From contig NW_008709687.1 of assembly GCF_000327385.1 (NCBI RefSeq), positions 1,283,550 to 1,347,549 of the forward strand: 64,000 bases of DNA, given 5' to 3'. The notes under the pieces were generated by a model. It was given only the letters and a program-made list of their open reading frames with translations. It did not search any database and was not told where the DNA came from. This DNA is from Lottia gigantea. Its lineage: Eukaryota; Mollusca; Gastropoda; Lottiidae. Shown here in pieces: positions 35,675 through 47,600 of the stretch (its first letter is position 1; every line of letters begins with the position of its first letter). The position numbers and the translations under genes are program-made.

Positions 35675-38600
35675 ATGGATATCAGAATGAAGTGCTACCT
35701 CTGGATTTCGATCTTACTGTGGTGTGTTTGGGGTACTTCCGGTTCCAATGATACAGAGTCATGTCCCGTGAAATTAAAGCCTTCAGAAGGAACTTCCGGG
35801 TATGTAATAATTTTTTTGCTAAGTTAGAAAAAACTATGCAATTTTGTTTGCAATTATTCCAGCTCGTAAATTAAATGATATGGAATATAACAATCCGTGC
35901 AAGTAAAACCATTCAAAAACCAAAATTCTCGTCCAAAGCATGACAAAAAGAGTTCCATCAGGTGTTTCGAAAAGAGTAGGTATGGTCTTCTCGCGCGACA
36001 ACCGCCGCATCTATTTGACTAAAACGACTATAAAATATTGCTGCAGTATATGTACGTCAAAAGTGATAACATAAAATTTATGATTGATAAGAGTTTTTTC
36101 TTTTCCGCTTTATCGTGTTGGAGTACGGTCAATTTAATTTAGTACCTCTTTTGTTTTCTGATATTTTTACTCTACGCTGTAATCTACATAGATTTCTACC
36201 ACACTTATGTCCCAAAAGTAGTATTTTAAACCAATCAAAGCCTCTATCCCATAATTTCTTACGTTGGTTGAAAATAAAACCATTAGGACAGACATTTGGT
36301 AGTAAACTTGTTAGATTACAATACAGACTGGAAAAAAAATCAGAAAACAAAGAAAAAACGAAATTGTAATTCATTTTTGATTAGATCGGAGCACGCTATG
36401 CCGTGACGTGTCGCACCGTACCCAGTATGTATAGCTTGTGCAATTTTTGTTGTTTTCATTTTTTTGTCGTTTCGTAGTGAATGGGAACTGGTGTATTAAC
36501 GCCTTTAGGTTTTTCTATTTTTTCTTTTCTTCTATAATATACTTTTTTTTATATAATTTTTGTCTTTGAAATTTTATTACTCGCCCAGAGGAATGTTTAG
36601 TAAATTATTACAATAACAAGTAGGTTAACCAATGCTTTTCCATTCTCTGTACTAACAGTCTTGAGATGTAGACCACGTTCCAAGCCCCGGGGCATCACGA
36701 ATTATTTACAATGAAAGATTTCTAATCACAAGTTTTTAATATTCCGTAAAATTGACCAAATCTTTGAAGATTTCTATCGTATCTTCAGATTATTAAAAAG
36801 TTCTTAGAAAAAAATAATTTAGAAGATCTATCTTATGTACATAGAGGCTTTTAATAATGTTTGGTCGCCATATTGGTTCATTCTCTGGTTACAAAACTGC
36901 ATTGGTGCCAACTTGTTTTCCAAGATAGTTTTTCTTTTTTCAATCATTGAACGTATCCAAACGGGGTAATTGTCTGGTTTTTACCTAGAAATAACAAACA
37001 CGAACGTAGTCAACAACCATTTTGAATCATCAACTCGACTAAATAAGTCGAAATTTTGAAAAGGCTGTAATATATTAATATTTCAACTAAGCCTTCAAGT
37101 CACATTTAAAGTTTCAGAAATGGCTTTAAATGAGATTCGAGGAAGTGCATGATTCAAAATGGTTGTGAACTACCTTTGTGTCTGTTATTTTTCACAGGTT
37201 TCATAGATTTCGGAACATAAAACTTAAGTAAGAACAAGAAAACTTTAGTGAATTTGTACGGAGCTTCGGGATATTTGCGACAACTAAAGGGTTAAATTAT
37301 ATCCTAAAGGCTCTAAGTACAAATCTGGTGTTATGAGTCATTTGTCATCATATCCTGTTAATATTAGTCTACCAATTATTGAATTCCCACTTCTGCTTCT
37401 TTCATTTCTATAGTTTTCCCGCCAATATCATTGACGTCTGTCCATCGATTTCCCGCCACTTCTATTGGTAGACAGGCACGTGCCTGAAGCGACAATCTGC
37501 TATCGGTAGATAAAATGAATCTGGTCTTTTAAATAACATAGATATCATCTCGGAGATAAATACCCGCTCAATTTAACCCTTTCCAGCCGTCATTAGAAAT
37601 GCTTAAATAAGACTTAATATTCCTATAGTTGGACATCCCGGACGGCGCATCCAATCATAACTGCAATTATTTACAAATTCATATTTCAAATTAGCTCGTA
37701 ATTATTCTATTTCAACCCACTATCTCTACAAGCCTCGCGGTTATTGCTATTCCATCAAAGACTTCAGTTATATTGCAGTCATTTCCAGGAACCGTTCCAA
37801 ATTCCAGATAACGATTCTAGTAATGCATTTTTTTAAATTAAATTTTGTCGGCTGTCGGAGTATCTTGAAACGTAAGGTTTTGATATACTCGTTTCATATA
37901 CACGTTTTACGTTCTACTAGTATACAACTTTACCGTTGTTCCTGAACATGTGCGGTTCATGAACTTTTCCGACTGTACATGCAAAATTAGTGAACAGAAT
38001 CGCATGTTCTCTATGGAAATTTGCAGAAATCAGATGTTTCTTTTGATACTACTTGAGAATGATATTAAAATGAAACCAAGATTTCCACAGTATTGTCAGC
38101 GTTTATTGAATCAGTGCTCGGCATTGTTCAGATGAATACATCGAACGCATCTGAAAGCGTGTATGATTCGCGGCATGCCAATATTATTTTCAATAACGCA
38201 GTTAATTCTGAAATAAGATGGTTAATTGGCCAGATACGACCTAGTAATCTATTCTCCTGTGACTTCATTCTTATCGCCTAATTAGATCATACTCGCCAAG
38301 TTCGAGACCAAATTAGATCCAGTTTCTTTTAGAAAAAATATACCGAAAGGAAGTCCATCATTCATATATCAGTAAAAACTAATCAGTATATTCTTAAGAT
38401 TTGGAAATTTTGTCAGAGATGAATATTTAGCATGGACAAAAAGTGTCATTGATACGGTGGCTCGTTTAGGAAATCTAATCAGTATTCCTCAAGATTTGGC
38501 AATTTTGTTAGATTTAGCATCGGAAAAAAGTGATAACAATACGGTTACTCATTTAGGGCATAAAAACTAATTAGCAATTCTCAAGATTTGGAATTTGTGA

Positions 38601-41600
38601 GACATGAAGATAACGTTACGGTGGCTAGTTTAGGACTAAATATAATAGAATAAATGAAAAGAACGAAAAATATAAATTTGGTCCTGACAGAACATCTTTG
38701 AGCATCAGTGGTATAAACTTGGTGTTTCATCGCATTCCCTAACCCTACTCCCCCTACATCTCCCCCTATCTCCCCTCCTCCCCCCTCCGCCCGAATCTCC
38801 CCTCCCCATTCCCACCCTAGATCCAAAATCTATTCTTCTCTTTGCCCATATTTTTTATTCTATTTCTTTGTTATTTTCAGAGTGAAACCAGTTTTAGATA
38901 AACATGAAACAGCTCTGTTGATGTTGCTTGGTTTTGGTGGATTCTCTATCATATTGGCTCTTTTACATAACGCCGTCCGTAAATATGTCTTCCACGACGA
39001 ACATAATCTCGATACGACGTTTGACGCAGGTGGTAACGTAAGTTTAAGTCTAACGGCTGTTACTGTTGCGTCTCAGCTCTTCTGGCCAGGGGATATTTTA
39101 CACAGCGCTACTCTGACCACAAAGGTACGTGTATTCAAATATTTTTTTATATAACACTGTTGAAATAGACCAGCAATGGGAGGGAGGGCAAGACTCATGA
39201 TGTAAGTCCCAGTGGCGTGTTTATGAATCATTAAGTAGGAGGTAGTTAAGGGGCCCCAATATTGTTAAAGGGGTCCACGGACAGTTCCAAGTGTAAAACT
39301 TTAGTGTGTGTGTGGTTGGGGGAGGATGGAGGAAACCCAGGCCAGCACCCCTCTCTCCATTTAGTGAAATCGCCAATGGTATGCCGCTACCTTCTCGACG
39401 CCCGTTCGGTTTGATCTGACATATTAACGTATCAACTATAAGAAACCATGAAAGTTTTCCTGCACATAAACTCAAAAATAGAACACTATATTCAATCATA
39501 TCGATTTTATTTTATTCAAAAAAGATCTTTTGTAAACTATAAAAGTTGAAATTTAAACAAGAAACTTCCGTTAAAACCAGACATAATATTCTTGTTATTC
39601 TCATCTATATTCGTTCTGCAACATGGGAAGTAGGTCAGACTCCAGTATATAAATAAAAGCCATGGTTCCCATTTTTGGAAGTGAATTTGGTTTTAAAATT
39701 GTCTTGGGTACCAGAACGCCTTTTTCAACTTTTATCCTCTTTTTGAAAATAAGGGTACACGAAAATTGTTCTATAATAGAAAAAACTGTACGGATCATTT
39801 TTGATTATCCAGTCCTTCGTCGTTCTACATTATGGTAGAGTCTTGAACAAGGCGAGTCGTCCATGCCATTTACAGTAACTTAAGTGATACATCCAATCAG
39901 AGCCTTCGACAGAAAATCTATAGACAATTAGCCAAAATGTTTACAATTTTTCTGTCGAATGCTCTGATTTGCTGTATTTGAAACTGTAAAATACCACCAA
40001 ATCGCTGACTTCCGATGATACAAGAAACCTGACTTTTGCAGTCAAGGCATAAGACGAAGTTCGTAATATCTAACTTAACTTTGAAAAAATGAAGGAAACG
40101 AATAGGCCTGGTCCCTTATCTGTTGGAATTGGAATGGTCCCCGGCATGGATAGAGATAGCAGATACGACACACCTTCGGATTTAAGTATAAGACGAAGTT
40201 CGTAGCAGCTTGGCATTGTGAAGTTGGTGGTAGCTTGGAAATGTGAAGATGATGGTGGCTTGACAATGTGAAGATGATGGTAGCTTGACAATGTGAAGAT
40301 GGCGGTAGCTTGACAACGTGAAGATGGTGGTAGTTTGACAATGTGAAGATGGTGGTAGCTTGACAATGTGAAGATGATGGTGGTAGCTTGACAATGTGAA
40401 GATGATGGTAGCTTGGAAATGTGAAGATGGTGGTAGCTTGACAACGTGAAGATGATGGTAGCTTGACAATGTGAAGATGATGGTAGCTTGACAATGTGAA
40501 GATAATGGTAGCTTGACATTGTGAAGATGGTGGTAGCTTGACATTGTGAAGATGGTGGTAGCTTGACATTGTGAAGATGGTAGTAGCTTGACATTGTGAA
40601 GATCGTGTTAGCTTGACATTGTGAAGATCGTGGTAGTTTCACAATGTGAAGATGCAAGCCCCCCCCCTCCCCCCTCCCCCTTCAAACAAGGAAAGTGAAG
40701 AGAGTACTAATGGCGACAATATTAACCGACATCCCTTACAACTTCCTGTTCACCTAATCTTTAGGTTTATAAAGACATTCCCATCTCTTTGATCTGCTGG
40801 TGATAGAAAGTCGATCAGTAATGAAAATAATTCTTTCTTTAATTCCTGGCAACTGCCAGATAATTCTCGAAGAGTATAAGCCACTCGAATATAAATATTG
40901 TGTAGATTCTATGAAAGGGTTTCCGAGCTGACAAGCCAGGCCGCTTATTCCAATTTCTCAAATGAAGTATTTGTTCATTAGCTGCTACCAGTGTTTCGGC
41001 AAAATGTTGTTTTGGACTTCAGGTTTCGTTTTCCGATTCGGATCGTTAGTACTTGGTTTATTTGTTATATCCTAGGCCTGTACAATTGGATTGGGAGAAT
41101 CAGACCTTCCCCTCCTCGAAAACATAATAAGCTATGTTCATTAAAAAAAACCTACTAATTGCGTTTCTCTAACCTTTCCCATGATACAAGCAATCAACAA
41201 CTGTTAGTTTCTTGCTTATAACTGACATACTTTTTACATTGAAAAATCAAATTTACAAATAGTTATCTCCCTTAAGAACTCATTAACGTGTTAAATTAAC
41301 ATTCTTGACTTCTTGGTTTTTTTAATTTCTGTCACCAATGATGGTCTTCAATCTTGCATCTCCGGGCTTTCGTGAGCTTTGAATCATACCTTGAAATGTA
41401 AAGTCTTTGTTAAACCCTAACCCTTCCATTTCCAATTGGAAGCCGCTGTGGCTCGGTGAGTTAGACGCTTGCTCGCTAACCTTAGGGTCCAGGGTTCAAT
41501 CCCGGCATAGGTCGAGATGATACCTTCGAATATTTCAAACCGGTTTCCCCCTTTCAGTGATGCAGGTAAGAGGGGCTGGCATGGAAAAGCTTCGAGTTAG

Positions 41601-44600
41601 TTCGGATGAGAGAATAAACCAAGGACCCGTGTGCTACAGGCTGTGCACGTTAAAGATGTCTTCTTACCGTGCCATTTTAGCTCCTTCCATGTGTTCTCGG
41701 TAACGAGCTCTCTTCAACTTAATGTACATATCGGCATTTTACTAAATCTGAGCCAAACAGTCGCTCTAAAAATAGACGATCTCACTCTACTGGTTTAACT
41801 TCCGTTCGTCGATAACAACCTCCTCCTTCATTGCACATATTGGAATATGATCTATGAGTATCGAATCAAACTGTCGTCAAACAAACCACACAACCATGCT
41901 ATTTTAGCCCCTTTCTTATGTTATCGTCAGCACACTGTACAGACATCTGAAATATTCAACCTGACTCTGTCGCTTTAACGTCTTCAATTTGTAACGGTAA
42001 CGGTAAAAACATCTAGTCTACTCTATAGTGCAAGGTTTATTTTGATTCTGTTGCACGGTATCAAGTAATAACACTCTCCTGAGTTCTCTACAATTGTTAT
42101 TATAATCATAAATAAACACTCAGACTGGTGAAATATAACACTCAAGGTCGAGCTACACCACAGAGATTATCGGTAACTGAACTAAATGCACTATTGTCCT
42201 TACCGCCGACGTTGTCTGGTTATGGATTGTGGTAATTTCAAATTTCAATAATCATGAGAGAGATTCCATGCCGTATGAGTACAACAAATTTTAAAGTGGA
42301 CATTCGTTGATTCTGTAATGGTTCGTGCGGTGAACGATTTGTTGGACGATGTAATTTACGGTGCGGTGTCTGGTGCGGTGTACGGTGTAATTTAAGGAGC
42401 AGTGGCTGGTGCAGTGTACGGTGGCTGACCATTTAAACAGTAGTAAATAGTTTATAACCTTTTTCTTACTATTACCCCTTTTAGGGAAACGATCGATAAC
42501 CCTCGTTTTCGCTAAAAGTCCTTAATATTTCGTGATTTTGTATAAGGTTTCCACGCAATATTTTGCATGTCAGAGAAAATGGCCTGACTGAAAAGGACGA
42601 CATAAATTTAAAGTCCAAAAATTGTTTGCTAGAAAGCTTCATTTACCTCCAAGTAATTCCCACCCAGGTTGAAAACCCCTGAAAAAGAAGAAGCGAAGCG
42701 AATCCACATCAACTCGAACCCGTACCTCCTAAATTTTCACCTCAAACTGAACTCATTAATTCACCATTTCACTAACAGTGAATAAATAAACATAACCATC
42801 TTGCTTGTATTTATCTTGCACATTATCGGAACATCTTGACTCTTACAGAAACACAATGATTCTTCAAATAATAAACACTATACATTATAAATCCTTCCTA
42901 TTGGCTCCATTCGGCAGTATGAGATATCAAACAATCAGATATTTTACTGGTGCCAAGTTTATTGAGCGTGGCTTAAAAAAGGTCATTTAAATAAGAGCCT
43001 CGGTTCCCAACATGGGGTGTTTTCACCCCCTAGGGGTGTGGGACTAGGGTGTTAGAGGTGTGATGTGGTGCAGGAGAAGAATTTATTTTGATTTGAGAGA
43101 GGACCCCACATCATCACATGCTAGAAATGTGGATGAAACAAATTTTTGGGGTGTTAAAGGTCCACTTGATTGCTCCTGGAGCGTGAAGACTGAATAGGTT
43201 TGGAACCATTGAATTAGAGCAAGGTCATAATGCAAGGCAAAAATCACAGATGAATATCATTGCCGAAGGTTTATATTAGCATCATCATCATCATTATCAT
43301 TATCTTCATCATCATCAGAAGCAGAAGCAACAGCGGCATCATCTTCATCAAATTCAGTATAATCATCTGGAGCATCATCTTCATCAAAATCAGTATAATC
43401 ATCTGGAGCATCATCTTCATCAAAATCAGTATAATCATCTGGAGCATCATCTTCATCAAATCAGTATAATCATCTGGAGCATCATCTTCATCAAAATCAA
43501 TATAATCATCTGGAGCATCATCTTCATCAAAATCAATATAATCACCTCGAGCATCATCTTCATCGTATCATCGTAATCACCTGTTATATCAGTAGCATCA
43601 TTACATTGTCATCATAATTATCAGTAAGCAACATCATTACCTTTATCTTTATCATTATACAGGAATAAATTGAAGAACAAAACATCATTATCGCCATCAT
43701 CATCATCATGAATGTCGCCATCATTTGCAGAATTGCACACCTACATCGAATGTAGAATGTGTTCTGCTTGTTAAATAATACACATTTTGCATGGAGGTGT
43801 GCTGCCATCTTTGGGGCCAACAATTAAATCTTAAAAAGATAATTAAGTTTCGTCGTTTTCGTACATCACCGAAGTGGACAACCTCACGTTACCCAAAATC
43901 TTTTCTGGGGAAATAAAATCAGATTATATGACAGAGGATTGTAAAATAATCGACTCGGTCATCCAATATGCAATTTTATAGTAATTGATAGTAAAACACA
44001 AGACTCGATTATCCAATATGTCTTTTAGATGAAGTCGTTAGTGAAATCATTAGAGGGGGTAATCCATGTAATTTCCGTGTGAAAAATTGGCGGTATTAAG
44101 TGTGTTGTGTTTATGAGGCAATTTACAGTCAATCTATTATTGCCTAACAATCTTCCGATTACGTGTAATACCTCTTATATCATTTATTACACCATAGAGC
44201 TTATTACACGACCGTTAAACCTGTAATTGGTTCTACAACGGTGGGTTCCCGTGTCCCTAGGTTTCCAAGGCAGGAAAAGGGTAGTATAGGGTTATTCTAA
44301 TTTTCCAAGGCAATCTAGTAAAGAGCAAACCTTTCCAGTGTTCAAGGATCGAGTCAAGCCATAAACACCTTGCTGAAGAGCAATGAAATGAACTACACCA
44401 TAGACCTCAACCTGTAACTGGTTCTACAATGGTTTCAATGTCACCAAGCTTCCAAGGCACCGTAGGTTCCAGGCAAACGAATATTGCAAAATCTCAGCAG
44501 GTGCTCAAGGGTCGAGTTAGTCCACCTACACACACGGTTTAGCTTATTACTCCAGCTGTTGCTACTGTAATTGATTCTACAGCGGTTCCCGAGGTAAACT

Positions 44601-47600
44601 GGTATAGGGCTATTTTAGGCAGTGCTTATATCGATGGAGTCAGATCATGTGGACCCTCTCCAGTAATTCATTTGCCATCTGTTTCCATGTTAAAGCTCAA
44701 AATTCAACCTCCTACAACTTTTTCCAGAAATCTTGTTGAAAGCTTTCCAATATGTAACATGAAAGCCTGGCCAATGCTTAGTTTCTGGACAAAAATTCAA
44801 TATATCATGACCATGAAAATCTTGAGCTAGCCAAACTGAGAGTAGACCACTACATTTTATCAACATCTGCTTTATAAAATGTAAGCCAGGCATCAATTAA
44901 GTGAGCAAATAGCTCTCGTAGAACATAAGCTACCACCGGCTAGCACCAGCCNNNNNNNNNNNNNNNNNNNNNNNNNNNNNNNNNNNNNNNNNNNNNNNNN
45001 NNNNNNNNNNNNNNNNNNNNNNNNNNNNNNNNNNNNNNNNNNNNNNNNNNNNNNNNNNNNNNNNNNNNNNNNNNNNNNNNNNNNNNNNNNNNNNNNNNNN
45101 NNNNNNNNNNNNNNNNNNNNNNNNNNNNNNNNNNNNNNNNNNNNNNNNNNNNNNNNNNNNNNNNNNNNNNNNNNNNNNNNNNNNNNNNNNNNNNNNNNNN
45201 NNNNNNNNNNNNNNNNNNNNNNNNNNNNNNNNNNNNNNNNNNNNNNNNNNNNNNNNNNNNNNNNNNNNNNNNNNNNNNNNNNNNNNNNNNNNNNNNNNNN
45301 NNNNNNNNNNNNNNNNNNNNNNNNNNNNNNNNNNNNNNNNNNNNNNNNNNNNNNNNNNNNNNNNNNNNNNNNNNNNNNNNNNNNNNNNNNNNNNNNNNNN
45401 NNNNNNNNNNNNNNNNNNNNNNNNNNNNNNNNNNNNNNNNNNNNNNNNNNNNNNNNNNNNNNNNATAAATCATGGAAACGTCACTGTAAAGCATCTGTAA
45501 GCACAGCACTTGCAAATTTCAAGACTCAGAAAAATGCAAACATCGTGAAAACTTGTAAATACAACTATGATATTAACGGTGAAATGTCGAGATTACAATA
45601 TTGTTGACATATATAAAATATAACAGAATAATTAGTAAGAGGAGAAATCAAATTTTCCGCTTCATTAATACTGAACACGAAGACTTGATAGAATTTTAAT
45701 AGGTAACATCATTTTGATCAATTACAATAATACTAGAACGAATTTACCACCTGAATATTCTAAATTGTTGTCGATTCCTCGCCCCTTTTCAATAAGTTAG
45801 CTTAATTTCTAATATACGCCAATTTTTGATATCAACCTCCAATTCCAATATGAACCCAGGGGCTCAACTACCATAGAGATTGGTCCACGAACCCTCACTC
45901 CTAAGGGGGCCCCCGCCGATGGAAAAAATTTGTAACAGTCATTATAATAGCTTACTGGGGTGTCTTAGAATGCATGAGAACTTATGTTAAAACAATTTCC
46001 TTGCGTCAGGGTCCTCAACCTACTTTATTTCACGGACCCCCAATCACCTAGTTGCGCCACTGCCAGAATTTCCTTTCTTCAGTATAATCTACAAATTCTG
46101 TTCTTACGTACAATCAAACGAGCAATGTAAGGAAATGCTTCGCAGACCAAATATACTCTCTGAGATAGAGATAGGTAGTTTAAGTCTTAGTGAGTATTGA
46201 CATTTCATCAAGGGGGGATAATCTTGAAAATATGATTTATTATTAGTGATCGGTTTATTGAGGGTATTAATACTGTAGTATTAATCTATTTATATCGCTG
46301 TTTATTATCATACCGTATTACTCCGTATTATAGTAGGCTTATAGATGTCATAAGTTCACATGGGCAGACAACTCTTCCTGTGTGTGAATAGTATGGACAC
46401 CTCGATTGCAAGTAATGATCCCTAAATTAGGATTCTACCTTCACCGACTCCCCAAACAGACAAATTAATATAACTCCGTATTTTGGTAGGCTTAGAGATG
46501 TCATAAGTTTACATGGGCAGACAACTCTTTCTGCTTTTTGCCACCATAATATGAAATTAACTGCAGAGAGACACCAGGTGTTCTTGAAGAATACGAGTTC
46601 TCTTGTTTCATTTATGTTTCAATCAAATGTTTTTATTTTATTTTGTAGAATGGAGTTGCTGGGCCATTTTGGTATGCTGTTGGTATCATGATCAACATAT
46701 TTATCTTTCCGATTTTATCAGTTCAATTCAAAACTCGGGCTCCGGGCGCCAAAACCTACTTACAGGTAAGGCTCTTTCATTTTGCTTCCTTTACCCACTT
46801 TGCTGCTCCAGTGGGGTAACCGGAATTAACAGATAAGACACATTATCTGAGGGTGGGAAAACATTCTCACCTCACAAACCTACAATCGTGTCTGTCCTAA
46901 ATCTAATTATTGTTTCGTTTCATGATTTTACACATTGCATAATTTGAATCAGAATGGAATAAAAAACCGAAACGAAAATAAAGTCACCGAAAGCCAGTGC
47001 TACATAAGCCTATGATTTCTTCAATCTGAAAGACCATTTAAATCTAAGTATTCTTTCGTTTCATATTTTTTGCACATTCCACGATTTGAAATTGGAATGA
47101 ATAAAAAAACCGAAACGAAAATAAAACGACTTCAAGTCAGTGCCACCCATATCGGATAGTGTAGCAATGCACTTAATACTACAGCCTTGACCGAATTGTA
47201 CACAAGTTATTGCCCTTGGCCTTGAAACATATCTGTGTGAAATCTAAGTGATACAAGCCATATGGTAGAAATTAGAACCACCAGGTTCTAAATTATAAAC
47301 ATCAGTGAGGGACTGTGAATAGTCCGAACATTCTTACCTTATTCCAGCTAGGTTTGGATTGAAATACAAGTCTTAAAGTGCATATTTCGTTTAATAATTT
47401 GGGGTTTTGAGGGTTTTTTTTATTTTTGGGCGAGTTGACTACATTTTAGCAATCTGATTGAAATGCAAAATTTGTTGTTTTGTTTCGTTTTTTTCCTTCT
47501 TATTTTTATCTATGTGGATTCCATGAAAGGCATACTGAGTTGACACACCTTAATACCCAAAATACTTATATTTGTTATGTCGACTCTCTGAGTAAACAAA

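Noticed and set aside
36115-36374. Paired frames on both strands resembling each other
   Set aside because: Explained by the palindromic DNA; no independent evidence of coding.
40070-40657. Minus-strand open frames of 120-195 codons
   Set aside because: They consist of the 24-bp minisatellite read in three frames; period divisible by three keeps them open. No start context, domain or splice support.
43260-43823. Ile-rich and Met-rich frames on the two strands
   Set aside because: Products of ATC-rich simple repeat and the 36-bp array.
44940-45515. Long minus-strand open frame
   Set aside because: Almost entirely assembly-gap Ns; the real flanks show no coding character.
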